A DNA stretch of 64,000 nucleotides from Methyloligella sp. (GTDB lineage: Bacteria; Pseudomonadota; Alphaproteobacteria; Rhizobiales; HXMU1428-3): assembly GCA_021604645.1 (NCBI GenBank), contig BQJJ01000008.1, positions 62,001 through 126,000 of the forward strand, in the 5' to 3' direction. The notes under the pieces are model-generated. The model ran no database searches. It saw only the letters and a list, made by a program, of their open reading frames with translations, and was not told where the DNA came from. Position numbers and translations under genes: made by a program. Positions 46,621-55,849 of the stretch are shown here, piece by piece (position 1 is the stretch's first letter; every line of letters starts with the position of its first letter).

Positions 46621-46844
46621 ATCAAACCATCCTCAATTCAACTTGAAGGTAAAAACCAAAAAGTAAAGGTCAACAATAGTTATATTCAAGACATAACAAA
46701 AGAGCATATTCTCTTTTAATATTAATCCTTTATAATTTTACATTACCCTAAATTATCACTGCCATTTTTCTTAAAAGAATGATAAGAAAAGAAAATAAAA
46801 CTGTCAGATGGCACCAAATAACCAGCAATGAAGGGAATTATATC

Positions 46845-47246
46845 ATGGGAATGCTAGGTGAATTCAAAGAGTTTGCTCTAAAGAGTAATTTTGTGGACAT
46901 GGCAACAGGTATTGTTATTGGCGGTGCCATTGGCACAGTCGTTAAATCCCTTGTCTCAGATATCATAATGCCACCAATCGGCCTAGCTTTAGGCGGAATA
47001 GACTTTTCAGAGCTGGCAATAAAACTACAAGATAAAGTTGGTGATAAACCTGAAGTTGCAATTAAATATGGCTCATTCATCAATAATTTAATTAGCTTTC
47101 TCATCATCATGGCCGCAATCTTTATGATCATTAAGGTGATTAACACTGCAAAAGCTCAGTTTGAAAAAGAAGAAGAAGAAAAAGCATCTGAGCCACCACG
47201 CAATGAAGTTTTGCTTGAAGAAATTCGCGATCTATTGAAAAAATAA
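46845..47246 (+). CDS. mscL: Large-conductance mechanosensitive channel
   Basis: A 133-residue MscL, normal length. The first helix (EFALKSNFVDMATGIVIGGAIG) lines the pore, TM2 follows near residue 75, and the C-terminal helix ends EEIRDLLKK. It opens at extreme membrane tension to release solutes on osmotic downshock. The ATG behind AAGGGA was chosen; a frame from 46779 adds 22 unlikely residues. Confidence 0.95.
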   Translation: MGMLGEFKEFALKSNFVDMATGIVIGGAIGTVVKSLVSDIIMPPIGLALGGIDFSELAIKLQDKVGDKPEVAIKYGSFINNLISFLIIMAAIFMIIKVINTAKAQFEKEEEEKASEPPRNEVLLEEIRDLLKK

Positions 47247-47271
47247 ATCTAGAATAAAATTCTATATATTT

Positions 47272-47306
47272 AAAAACGCAGTTGATCATCTCAGCTGCGT
47301 TTTTTC
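47272..47306 (+). terminator. Terminator after mscL
   Basis: AAAACGCAG...CTGCGTTTT, extended by TTGA/TCAG pairs, followed by TT. Confidence 0.75.
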
Positions 47307-47402
47307 GTTTATATCATACGATTTCCAAATATTATCTAGACTTATGAATGTAAAAAAACGAATGTATTCAAAGATAAATCGAGTTAATTTAAAAGGAAAA
47401 CC

Positions 47403-47633
47403 ATGCCAACATATAATTACACATGCGATACACATGGCACCTTTAGCGCTCAAGCTTCGATGGCTGAATTCGATGCCCCACAAAACTGCCCAATCTGCCA
47501 AAAACCATCTCCAAGAGATCTAGTAGCAGCTCCTCAAATCTCCACCAAAGGTGACCGCCCCAAAGCCAATCAATCAGGCGGAGCAACTGGTCGCAAAGTA
47601 AAACACGCCCCAGGCTGTCCTTGCTGCTCATAA
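47403..47633 (+). CDS. FmdB-type zinc-ribbon protein
   Basis: A 76-residue protein starting MPTYNYTCDTHGTF with a second Cys pair in NCPICQKPS, i.e. a zinc ribbon in which the first knuckle has Cys and His (CDTHG). An additional CPCC at the C-terminus may also bind metal. Members occur near formamidase genes but their function is not settled. It starts behind AAAGGAAAA. Confidence 0.8.
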   Translation: MPTYNYTCDTHGTFSAQASMAEFDAPQNCPICQKPSPRDLVAAPQISTKGDRPKANQSGGATGRKVKHAPGCPCCS

Positions 47634-47822
47634 GCAGTTTTTTCTTTTTAAGAAATTAAAAGGGGTTTCGCACACGATTACTCAAGTAAACAAGAATAAA
47701 AAATCGCGAAAACAATAGATTTACTTGAAATAAAACTTAGCGAACAATAATTAACCAAACAAATTAAATATATATCAAAACTTATCTGCCAATTTCACCA
47801 GTCAAGCAGAGGAGTTTTATCT

Positions 47823-48391
47823 ATGAATTTTTTATTTAGTTTCCATGGGCGTATCAACCGTTTAGAATGGTGGCTCGGACAACTAATTGTTTTTGCTTTT
47901 GTTTTTACGGCTATTGCTATTTTTCCATTCTTAATGACACCAACATACGAACAATCAGGCCTTACATCTGCTTTCGATGATGGAGTACTTAGCACTAGTA
48001 GCATAATCTATATTATTGGCGCTATATTATTGGCGCTATATTCCTAGCTTATTGGATTAGCCTAGCAGTCTCAGCCAAACGATATCATGACCTCAATAAA
48101 ACTGGATTTTGGGTTTTGGTTACTCTGATACCTTACATAGGAGCACTATGGCAAATAATTGAATGTGGCTTTTTCCCTGGCACCAATGGAAGCAATGACT
48201 ATGATGCTCCCAAAGATACCACAAGTAGTTGGTCATCAGATAAATATAACTCTCAAGATCAGAGCTATAACAATATTGATGAAGTAATCGCTCGTCATGT
48301 TGCTGAACACAAATACCGGTCTCCAAACTTTTCAGATAGTATCAAAAAACCTATGGGTAGTAACAAACCAGCATTTGGCAAACGCACATAA
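47823..48391 (+). pseudogene. DUF805 membrane protein gene, frameshifted
   Basis: The first part (47823-48047) encodes MNFLFSFHGRINRLEWWLGQ and a first hydrophobic segment; it then runs into a stop, while the rest (AKRYHDLNKTGFWVLVTLIP onward, ending FGKRT) continues in another frame. A perfect 14-bp tandem duplication at 48011-48038 causes the shift; with one copy removed, the sequence is a continuous DUF805 protein of about 185 residues. DUF805 proteins are small inner-membrane proteins of unknown role. It may be a recent mutation, a phase-variable gene, or a sequencing artefact. Confidence 0.85.
48011..48038 (+). repeat. 14-bp tandem duplication inside DUF805
   Basis: TATTATTGGCGCTA occurs twice in direct succession, plus a further TATT. 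Fourteen is not a multiple of three, so the second copy shifts the frame. Confidence 0.95.
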
Positions 48392-48483
48392 AAGATTATG
48401 AAAAGTTCGAAAAGAACCACCAATCAAACAAGATGTTTTTATTAACTATGTATGTAAGGAATAAACTATTCTGCCTTAGGCAG

Positions 48484-48558
48484 TGGTGCCGCTGGGGAGA
48501 ATTGAACTCCCGGCCTCACCATTACCAATGGTGCGCTCTACCACTGAGCTACAGCGGC
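48484..48558 (-). tRNA. tRNA-Thr (anticodon GGT)
   Basis: The minus strand folds as a cloverleaf: acceptor GCCGCTG/CAGCGGC, D arm with AGCTCAGTGGT-type loop, anticodon loop TTGGTAA on stem ACCAT/ATGGT, T arm with GTTCAATTC, and an encoded CCA end. It is 75 bases with CCA. Confidence 0.95.
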
Positions 48559-48767
48559 TGACAAAGCCTAAATGCGCTTAAAAAGCATCAAAATTTAAAG
48601 GTTTTTCATCAGGTGGCCGGACACTGCCACAGCTCAAATGATCTTTCAAGCCCTGAAAAGCTCTATTCTTTTGAAAAGACACTTAACAAGCCCCCCTTGA
48701 TCAGCGTATAACCGCAAAAACAAACTTTCAAAAGCAACTATTTATTCAAAATTGATAGTTAAAAGAG

Positions 48768-48929
48768 ATGACAAACAAGAGTAAAAATGCAAACGATCGA
48801 GAAAATCGTTTAAAAAACAATTTGCGATCTAATTTGCAAAAACGCAAATCGCAAATCCGTGCCCGCAAAACTGAAGAGAATTCTAAAGAAGACAGCCCCA
48901 AAGAAGATAACAAAGACACTAAAGAATAA
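48768..48929 (+). CDS. Small basic protein upstream of murA, 53 residues
   Basis: A short frame, ATG to TAA, encoding MTNKSKNANDRENRLKNNLR and then SNLQKRKSQIRARK, followed by an acidic tail (SKEDSPKEDNKDTK). Short proteins with an NLxKRKxQxRARK core are found just upstream of murA in other Alphaproteobacteria, as I recall; that supports a real gene. The N-terminal part is an Asn/Arg helix and could bind RNA or ribosomes. AAAAGAG precedes the start. Confidence 0.7.
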   Translation: MTNKSKNANDRENRLKNNLRSNLQKRKSQIRARKTEENSKEDSPKEDNKDTKE

Positions 48930-48974
48930 CCCCGCTTGATTTAAGGTAACAAATAAAGCACAAAAATCCGACGA

Positions 48975-49034
48975 TTGCTTGTGGGCAACCTGAAGGGCAA
49001 CTAAGGCGGATGCTTCGTGGGCATCTGAAGCCTT
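48975..49034 (+). repeat. Dispersed hairpin repeat, units 6 and 7
   Basis: GATTGC-TTGTGG-GCAACCTGAAGG and, 35 bp on, GGATGC-TTCGTGG-GCATCTGAAGCC. The two stems are different but each pairs. They end 25 bp before murA. Confidence 0.7.
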
Positions 49035-49058
49035 TTTAATAAAAAGAGAGAATGCAGA

Positions 49059-50348
49059 ATGGATAAAATTGAAATCACTGGCGGCAATGAGCTCAATGGT
49101 CAGATTCAAATCAGCGGCGCAAAAAATGCAGCCCTACCATTGATGATCACCAGTCTGCTCACGCCGGACACTCTTACATTAAAAAATGTGCCCAACTTAC
49201 GTGATGTCAATCAACTCAAAAAAATTCTTGGTAACCACGGAACAGACCTCACTGTCGAGGGCAAACGCGCCAATGGTAACAAATATGCTGGTGAAACATA
49301 TCATCTCACAGCAAGAGACATTGTGGACACAACAGCCCCCTATGAAATGGTCTCAACCATGCGGGCAAGTTTCTGGGTACTTGGCCCCATCTTAGCCCGC
49401 TGTCATGAAGCCAAAGTTTCTTTGCCAGGTGGTTGCGCCATCGGCACACGTCCTGTTGACCTCCACCTAGCTGGTTTGGAAGCACTCGGCGCACAAATCG
49501 AACTTGAAGATGGCTATGTGATTGCCAAAGCTCCAGGCGGCCTAAAAGGCGGACATGTTCGCTTTCCAAAAGTTTCCGTTGGCGCCACTATCAATGTTCT
49601 CATGGCTGCCACCTTAGCCAAAGGTGAAACAATTATTGAAAACGCCGCAACTGAGCCAGAAATCGGTGACGTTGCAAATTGCCTTGTTAAAATGGGGGCC
49701 AAAATTGAAGGCATCGGTCGCAAAACCATGCACATTCAGGGCGTTGAAAATCTGGAAGGCGCTGTTCATAACGTTTTACCAGACAGAATTGAAACTGGCA
49801 CCTTCATGATGGCCGTTGCAGCCACTGGCGGTGAAGTTGAACTTTTGGGCGCTGTCCCAGAAACATTAACAGCAGCCATCGAAGTGCTACGTGAAGCTGG
49901 TGTATCAATAACCGAAACACCCAAGGGCTTATTGGTCAAACGCGAAGGTGACAGTATCAAACCAGTTCACATTGAAACACAGCCTCATCCAGGTTTCCCA
50001 ACTGATTTACAAGCTCAGCTCATGGGCCTGATGACCATAGCTGATGGCCGCTCGGTTATTCGAGAAACGATCTTTGAAAATCGCTTCATGCATGTTCAGG
50101 AACTCGCCCGTCTTGGTGCGAATATCAGTTTGAATGGCGACACAGCGATTGTCGAGGGCGTTAAAGAATTACGCGGCGCTCCTGTTATGGCAACTGACCT
50201 AAGGGCCTCAGTTTCACTCGTCATAGCCGGCCTGGTTGCGCAAGGTGTAACAACAGTTAACCGAGTATATCACCTAGATCGTGGCTTTGAACGTATTGAA
50301 GAAAAACTCGGTAATTGCGGCGCTCAAATCAATCGCGTGAGTGACTAA
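49059..50348 (+). CDS. murA: UDP-N-acetylglucosamine 1-carboxyvinyltransferase
   Basis: A 429-residue enzyme that transfers enolpyruvate from PEP to UDP-GlcNAc, the first committed step of peptidoglycan synthesis. The catalytic/fosfomycin-binding Cys is in [17 protein letters not shown] (Cys126), and the N-terminal [11 protein letters not shown] binds substrate. Length is normal. It begins the murA-DUF2948-hisD-UPF0262 block. Confidence 0.96.
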   Translation: MDKIEITGGNELNGQIQISGAKNAALPLMITSLLTPDTLTLKNVPNLRDVNQLKKILGNHGTDLTVEGKRANGNKYAGETYHLTARDIVDTTAPYEMVSTMRASFWVLGPILARCHEAKVSLPGGCAIGTRPVDLHLAGLEALGAQIELEDGYVIAKAPGGLKGGHVRFPKVSVGATINVLMAATLAKGETIIENAATEPEIGDVANCLVKMGAKIEGIGRKTMHIQGVENLEGAVHNVLPDRIETGTFMMAVAATGGEVELLGAVPETLTAAIEVLREAGVSITETPKGLLVKREGDSIKPVHIETQPHPGFPTDLQAQLMGLMTIADGRSVIRETIFENRFMHVQELARLGANISLNGDTAIVEGVKELRGAPVMATDLRASVSLVIAGLVAQGVTTVNRVYHLDRGFERIEEKLGNCGAQINRVSD

Positions 50349-50374
50349 TACAAAATCACTGTTAAGAGAAAAAA

Positions 50375-50824
50375 ATGTCAGAGACATCAAAACCCTTAAA
50401 ACTCATCGCCCTTGATGCAAATGACTTAGAAGTCATTTCGGCTCATTGTCAGGATGCTGTTTTACGTCTCGATGATATTGGCTATGTGAAAAAAAATCGC
50501 CGTTTCGCAATCATACTCAATCGCTTTGATTGGGAAACCGCACTAAAAACGGGCAGAGATCATCAATTAAGACGCCGGCGCACAGCCCTGCGTTTTGAAT
50601 GCGTTGACCAAGCCGAGCATATCAACCTCAAATCGAAACAAAAAGATCATGCTCTGAAACTACTCGCAATTAACTTTGAAGAAAAAGACGCACCATCTGG
50701 TGTTTTATCGCTTATTTTTTCTGGAGATTGTGAAATAAAACTAACCGTTGAATGTATTGAGATAGAACTCAATGATCTAGGCGCTATGTGGGAAACAAAA
50801 AATCTGCCTGATCATAAATTATAA
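50375..50824 (+). CDS. DUF2948 family protein
   Basis: A 149-residue protein with the family's Arg/Lys-rich core (FDWETALKTGRDHQLRRRRTALRFE) and C-terminal acidic part (GDCEIKLTVECIEIELNDLG). Function is not known; the gene is typically placed between murA and hisD in Alphaproteobacteria, as here. It begins 27 bp after murA. Confidence 0.82.
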   Translation: MSETSKPLKLIALDANDLEVISAHCQDAVLRLDDIGYVKKNRRFAIILNRFDWETALKTGRDHQLRRRRTALRFECVDQAEHINLKSKQKDHALKLLAINFEEKDAPSGVLSLIFSGDCEIKLTVECIEIELNDLGAMWETKNLPDHKL

Positions 50825-50899
50825 AATATGCAAGTCTTGTTAATTACATTTTTTAACAACAACCAAACTGCATAAATTTTGACTGAAAGTATGGAAACT

Positions 50900-52189
50900 A
50901 TGGTAGCGCGCCTCAACAACCAAGACACTGAGTTTGAGCAACAATTTCAAACCCTTTTGAACGCCAAGCGCGAAAGTGCAGCCGATGTAAATGAAGCCGT
51001 GAGCGAGATTATCAAAAATGTGCGCTCCAATGGAGACAAAGCTCTATTTGAGCTTACAGAACGTTTTGACAAACAGGATTTAAGAGCGTCCGGTCTCGCC
51101 ATCACCAACGAAGAAATTGAAGCTGCGATAAAAAACGTTGCACCAGAAACAATGAAAGCTCTTGAACTGGCCGCTGAGAGAATTGAAAGCCATCACAAAA
51201 AACAAAAACCTGATAATCAAAGATACACAGACGAACTCGGCGTCGAACTCGGATATCGCTGGAGCCCTGTCAGTGCAGCCGGTCTTTATGTACCAGGCGG
51301 CACTGCATCTTACCCAAGTTCAGTTTTAATGAATGCCATCCCCGCCAAAGTCGCTGGTGTCGAAAGATTAGTTATGGTCGTGCCAACTCCTAATGGCATC
51401 ACTAACCCACTTGTGTTAGCTGCAGCCAAATTAGCCGGCATCACAGAAATTTATCGCATTGGCGGCGCTCAAGCCATAGCTGCCTTAACCTATGGCACTG
51501 AGACCATAAACCCGGTTGATAAAATCGTCGGACCGGGCAACGCATATGTGGCGGCAGCAAAACGACAAGTTTTCGGTACCGTAGGCATTGATATGATCGC
51601 CGGCCCTTCAGAAGTTTTAATCATTGCTGATAAAAACAATAACCCAGATTGGCTCGCAGCTGACTTGCTGGCACAAGCTGAACATGACGTCGCCGCCCAA
51701 TCTATCTTAATTACTGATGCCCCAGACCTCGCTTCAGAAGTTGAAAAAGCGGTAGAAGCTCAGTTAAAAACACTGCCACGTAAAGAAATCGCAGAAAAAG
51801 CCTGGCAAGATTTTGGCGGTATCATACTCGTTGATGATTTAGAAAAAGCAGCAGAACTTTCTGATCGCTTGGCACCAGAACACTTAGAGCTTGCCTTAGA
51901 CGATCCTGAAGCCATGTTTGAAAAAATCAAACATGCTGGCGCTGTTTTCATCGGCCACCACACACCAGAAGCCATTGGCGATTATGTCGGCGGCTCAAAC
52001 CATGTTTTACCAACAGCTAGATCTGCTCGTTTTTCATCAGGGCTTAACGTTCTTGATTTTATGAAAAAGACAACAATTCTCAAATGTTCAGCAGAAGGAT
52101 TACGCGCCCTTGGTCCCTCTGCCATCACGCTAGCTGAAGCAGAAGGACTAAACGCACACGCTCGAAGCGTATCAATTAGAATGAATTAA
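50900..52189 (+). CDS. hisD: Histidinol dehydrogenase
   Basis: A 429-residue zinc enzyme that oxidises histidinol to histidine in two NAD-dependent steps. The core motif IVGPGNAYVAAAKRQVFG, the region DMIAGPSEVLIIAD, and HAGAVFIGHHTPEAIGDYVGGSNHVLPT with zinc-site residues are intact. The start was set at the second of two close ATGs, where MVARLNNQDTEFEQQF matches the usual N-terminus (M-x-x-R-L-D); a TTG 21 bases upstream and an ATG 9 bases upstream remain possible. Confidence 0.92.
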   Translation: MVARLNNQDTEFEQQFQTLLNAKRESAADVNEAVSEIIKNVRSNGDKALFELTERFDKQDLRASGLAITNEEIEAAIKNVAPETMKALELAAERIESHHKKQKPDNQRYTDELGVELGYRWSPVSAAGLYVPGGTASYPSSVLMNAIPAKVAGVERLVMVVPTPNGITNPLVLAAAKLAGITEIYRIGGAQAIAALTYGTETINPVDKIVGPGNAYVAAAKRQVFGTVGIDMIAGPSEVLIIADKNNNPDWLAADLLAQAEHDVAAQSILITDAPDLASEVEKAVEAQLKTLPRKEIAEKAWQDFGGIILVDDLEKAAELSDRLAPEHLELALDDPEAMFEKIKHAGAVFIGHHTPEAIGDYVGGSNHVLPTARSARFSSGLNVLDFMKKTTILKCSAEGLRALGPSAITLAEAEGLNAHARSVSIRMN

Positions 52190-52289
52190 TCATAAAATTC
52201 AAACCTGTTATATCAATAGCTTTTTCCCCTGTTGCAGGTATCTCAATGACAGGGCATAAAGAAAGGGATGAAATTAAGGGTTTAAAATA

Positions 52290-52793
52290 ATGAGCGATGA
52301 CGAGAATACAAATACCAATTGCTTATTCGATATCATTCTGGATGAAGACACTATTCGTCGAAACACACCAGATATCGACCATGAGCGTGAAGTAGCCATT
52401 TTCGATTTATTAGAAGAAAACTATTTCGAATTGGCCCCGCGTGAGGGGAAGCCATCTGTGTCAGGTCCGTTCATCTTGACACTTTCTCTGGTCGAAAACC
52501 GCCTATTATTCCATATTGCAGACCAGCAAAACAATCATCTGGTAGCTCATACACTGTCATTATCTCCTTTTAAAAAAACCATCAAAGACTATTTCTTAAT
52601 CTGTGAGAGTTATTTTGAAGCTATTAAAACAGCAACTCCCCAGCGCATCGAAGCCATAGATATGGGCCGCAGGGGCCTTCATGATGAGGGAAGTGACCTA
52701 TTGATTGAACGTTTAAAAGATAAAATCTTACTGGACAAAGCAACATCTCGCCGCCTTTTTACACTCATTACGGCCCTCCACTGGAAGGGCTAA
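52290..52793 (+). CDS. UPF0262 family protein
   Basis: A 167-residue conserved alphaproteobacterial protein; the IILDEDTIRRNTPDIDHERE N-terminus and AIDMGRRGLHDEGSDLLIERL are the family motifs. No function is known. It precedes the next gene by 3 bp and follows hisD. Confidence 0.83.
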   Translation: MSDDENTNTNCLFDIILDEDTIRRNTPDIDHEREVAIFDLLEENYFELAPREGKPSVSGPFILTLSLVENRLLFHIADQQNNHLVAHTLSLSPFKKTIKDYFLICESYFEAIKTATPQRIEAIDMGRRGLHDEGSDLLIERLKDKILLDKATSRRLFTLITALHWKG

Positions 52794-52796
52794 TTT

Positions 52797-53237
52797 ATGA
52801 GCGGCGCCCGTCCACAAGCCATTCTCTTCGTTTGCACTGAAAATGCAATACGCTCACCCATGGCTGCAGCGCTCTACCAACTAACTTATGAAAATGAAAG
52901 CTATGTACAATCAGCAGGCATTCGAGCAGGCCAAGTCAATCTCTTTATGCCCGTGGTCATGAAAGAAGTCGGTATTGACTTAAGTAACCACATCCCCCAA
53001 ACCTTAAATGATCTGCAAGACAGCCTGTTTGATGTGATTGTCACACTAAGTCCAGAAGGGCATCACCAAGCCATGGAACTCACAAGAACCATGGCAGTAG
53101 ATGTTGAATATTGGCCCACAATGGATCCAACTTTAGTTGATGGCAATCGAGAACAAAGATTAGATGCATATAGAGCCTGCCGTGATACATTAAAAAAGAA
53201 AATTAAATCACGTTTCGATACACCATCAGAAGCTTAA
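52797..53237 (+). CDS. Low-molecular-weight phosphatase-family protein
   Basis: A 146-residue protein of the LMW protein-tyrosine phosphatase/arsenate reductase fold. The phosphate loop is CTENAIRS (CX5R, Cys13, Arg19), and the helix after it is normal. The usual C-terminal DPY general acid is not obvious; WPTMDPTLVDGN may supply the Asp. The role in this conserved block is not known; in other genomes the gene lies between UPF0262 and infA. Confidence 0.8.
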   Translation: MSGARPQAILFVCTENAIRSPMAAALYQLTYENESYVQSAGIRAGQVNLFMPVVMKEVGIDLSNHIPQTLNDLQDSLFDVIVTLSPEGHHQAMELTRTMAVDVEYWPTMDPTLVDGNREQRLDAYRACRDTLKKKIKSRFDTPSEA

Positions 53238-53650
53238 AATGGCAAAAGAAAAACCAATTCCAAAACTCTCAAACCAGAGCTCAGACTTAAAATTTGTGTG
53301 AAAATCAGCTCAAACCTATAAAACTCTTCTCATTTCTTCCCCTTTTTTCCTCTATTATCAAGCGAAAGACACAAATTGTGCACGTGACTGCAATTGAACA
53401 CTTGATTTTATACGCGTGAAGAAGGAAACTCCGGCGCAACAAAACTTTTATCAAAGACCTCTGAATAATGAGGAATTTTTGGTTCTGGCATTAGAAATGT
53501 GAAACTGCGGATGCTATGTGGGCATCTGAAGCACCGTTAAAAAGAACGGAACATAGATATAACTATTTGAGTGCCGCAAGTGAACATTGACGGCGCCAGA
53601 AACAAAAAGAACCATTATGCAGAAGTCTTTATCAAGAAATGAAGGAATTT
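53238..53650. other. Intergenic region upstream of infA
   Basis: These 413 bases contain no supported gene. A hairpin-family unit (53509-53532) and a small hairpin CCGTT/AACGG (53534-53549) follow each other about 100 bp before infA and could be in its leader. Confidence 0.5.
53509..53532 (+). repeat. Dispersed hairpin repeat, unit 8
   Basis: GGATGC-TATGTGG-GCATC-TGAAGC, all features of the family intact. Confidence 0.7.
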
Positions 53651-53869
53651 ATGGCTAAAGAAGAACTACTAGAGTTTCCCGGCATCATTACCGAGCTCCT
53701 ACCAAACGCAACCTTTCGAGTAAAACTTGAAAACGATCATGAAATTATCGCTCACACAGCTGGCCGCATGCGCAAAAACCGCATTCGTGTTCTTGCTGGC
53801 GACAAAGTTCTTGTAGAAATGACACCCTACGACCTAACAAAAGGCCGCATCACATACCGTTACAAATAA
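53651..53869 (+). CDS. infA: Translation initiation factor IF-1
   Basis: A 72-residue OB-fold protein ([20 protein letters not shown] ... [12 protein letters not shown]), full length, that occupies the 30S A site during initiation. The start behind AAGGA was preferred over an ATG 12 bases earlier, giving the standard N-terminus. Confidence 0.97.
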   Translation: MAKEELLEFPGIITELLPNATFRVKLENDHEIIAHTAGRMRKNRIRVLAGDKVLVEMTPYDLTKGRITYRYK

Positions 53870-53920
53870 TCCTGTAAACTATGTGATTAAAATTTTTAGT
53901 GATAAATTGAGGATGGGTTT

Positions 53921-54619
53921 GTGGTTGATTTTTCAGCAATTAAGCGCCTAGGGCAATCTAAAAAACCAGCCGTTATAAATCCTGACGGTGCTAACAGCCT
54001 TGTATTGGCCTCAGCGTCTCCACGCCGTTTAGCTATTTTAGGCCAGGTCGGCATTGAGCCTGATGCTTTGCGTCCAACATCAATTGATGAAACACCCCAA
54101 AAAACAGAACCACCACGTGCTTACGCAACAAGAGTTGCGAAAGAAAAATCAATGGCAGCTCTTAAAATTATCGATGAAGAACCAGAATTAGCTGGTTCAT
54201 TTATCTTAAGTGCTGACACTGTGGTAACAGTCGGCCGCCGCATTTTAACAAAACCAGAGCTCGTTGAAGAAGCAGCCAGCATGCTACAATTGCTCTCAGG
54301 TAGAGCGCACCGAGTTTACACAGCCGTTTGTTTAGTCACCCCCTCACGTAAAGTTCGCCAACGTATCGTCGAAACAAGGGTTCGTTTCAAACATTTATCA
54401 CCAGAAGAAATTGATTGTTACCTCGTCTCAAACGAGTGGCGCGGCAAAGCAGGTGGTTATGCAATCCAAGGCATGGCAGGGGCTTTTGTCGAGCGTCTTG
54501 TTGGCTCATACACAAATGTAGTCGGCCTGCCGCTCACAGAAGTAATAAAAATGCTCCGTTCAGAAGGCTATCCGGTGACGTACCACTGGATGAAGCGCGC
54601 CGGTCGAGACTTAGAGTAG
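53921..54619 (+). CDS. Maf-like nucleoside triphosphate pyrophosphatase
   Basis: A 232-residue Maf/HAM1-fold enzyme: [20 protein letters not shown] near residue 26, [15 protein letters not shown] and [17 protein letters not shown] are the family motifs. Maf proteins hydrolyse noncanonical or modified NTPs and are linked to septum control. It starts at GTG behind GAGG. Confidence 0.88.
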   Translation: MVDFSAIKRLGQSKKPAVINPDGANSLVLASASPRRLAILGQVGIEPDALRPTSIDETPQKTEPPRAYATRVAKEKSMAALKIIDEEPELAGSFILSADTVVTVGRRILTKPELVEEAASMLQLLSGRAHRVYTAVCLVTPSRKVRQRIVETRVRFKHLSPEEIDCYLVSNEWRGKAGGYAIQGMAGAFVERLVGSYTNVVGLPLTEVIKMLRSEGYPVTYHWMKRAGRDLE

Positions 54620-54736
54620 AGATCTTGAGTGATACTCGAATTAAGCGTTCAAAAATTTCTGCAAGTGGTAATTAAAAAACCGCTTGAATCAAACAATTTA
54701 TTTGAAGACCATTCCCAATAAAGATATTTGATTAAA

Positions 54737-54967
54737 ATGACCGATAAAAAAAATAAAACTCCAAAATGTTCGCTCTGCGACAAACCAAGGTCAGACAAAT
54801 ATCGCCCGTTCTGCTCAAAACATTGCGCTGACTTAGACCTCAATAGATGGCTCACAGGTCAATATGCCATCCCCGTCGAAGAAGAAGAGCCAGACGATTT
54901 CGATCGAGCAATCAGCCAAGCAAACGCTCTCTCAAACGAAGAGAACGATCCTAAAAAACTGAATTAA
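54737..54967 (+). CDS. yacG: DNA gyrase inhibitor YacG-like zinc protein
   Basis: A 76-residue protein with a four-Cys zinc site: CSLC near residue 11 and FCSKHC near 26, followed by ADLDLNRWLTGQYAIP, the YacG signature. YacG binds GyrB and inhibits gyrase. It lies at the end of the murA block; the Rng ribonuclease gene often found here is absent. Confidence 0.85.
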   Translation: MTDKKNKTPKCSLCDKPRSDKYRPFCSKHCADLDLNRWLTGQYAIPVEEEEPDDFDRAISQANALSNEENDPKKLN

Positions 54968-54976
54968 ATCAGCTCT

Positions 54977-55849
54977 TTAATTATTGCCTTTATAATTAGA
55001 AAAACGGCGAAGAGCTGTAATCTCCCCCCCTCCATTTGAGCGAATTCTCTGGACAGCAGGTTCTAATGGTTCAATTGCAACAGCCATATGATGAGCATTG
55101 GAATGAAGCATCTGCGTTTCATCAACCATCACACCTATGTGCCCTTTCCAAAACACCAAATCTCCTCGTTTCAATTGAGAAAGATCAGTCGTATTATTCA
55201 ATAATTCCCCAAGAGAAGCCGCCTGTAAGTCACTATCTCGCCGACTAAATTGCCCCGTCGCAAGCAATCCTATTTGAATAAGAGCAGAACAATCCAGCCC
55301 AAGGGATGTCCGCCCACCCCATAAATAAGGTGTACCAACAAACCGTTCCGCCACAGCCACAAAATCTACCTCAACCTCATCAACCGGTACAAGGTGAGTA
55401 TGATAAATATACCCCTTATCAGCTAACTCACAAAAATCCCCATCGCGTCCATTCACGGTAACAGGGCTCATCATCGAAATTAAAGCAATAGGAGGTGATT
55501 TGAGATTGGCTTGCTCGTAAATAAAGGTGCGCAAACTAGATACGCGATGCGTTGGTTCAAGAAGACCTGGTGAGAGAGCTTCTAGCGGCAAATAACCAAC
55601 ATAGTCATCTGTTAAAATTTGCCCCCAAGCCCAGCCATCTCTAATTTCAAAAATCCGAACGGCTTCCCCAAAAAGAGCTTCCGTTTGCAACTCACCATCA
55701 AAGCTAGGTTCACTGAATAATGGCACACTATCTCTATGTACATGGGATAAGTCTCCCGGAACATAACGTTCAGCTTTAACTTTGTCAGTCAAACGTTCAT
55801 CAGCCAAATCAGCGCGATACGCATGAATACGAGGATCAAGTTTTTCCAT
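54977..55849 (-). CDS. SH3-containing NlpC/P60 cysteine peptidase
   Basis: A 290-residue peptidase with two SH3-like domains (about 45-155) and an NlpC/P60 domain whose nucleophile Cys is in LGLDCSALIQIGL; the His is in GHIGVMVDETQMLHSNAH. No signal peptide is obvious (MEKLDPRIHAYRAD), as in cytoplasmic or nonclassically placed DL-endopeptidases that cleave cell-wall peptides. Its start codon is adjacent to the stop of the aminopeptidase gene, so both are in one operon. Confidence 0.88.
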   Translation of the reverse strand: MEKLDPRIHAYRADLADERLTDKVKAERYVPGDLSHVHRDSVPLFSEPSFDGELQTEALFGEAVRIFEIRDGWAWGQILTDDYVGYLPLEALSPGLLEPTHRVSSLRTFIYEQANLKSPPIALISMMSPVTVNGRDGDFCELADKGYIYHTHLVPVDEVEVDFVAVAERFVGTPYLWGGRTSLGLDCSALIQIGLLATGQFSRRDSDLQAASLGELLNNTTDLSQLKRGDLVFWKGHIGVMVDETQMLHSNAHHMAVAIEPLEPAVQRIRSNGGGEITALRRFSNYKGNN

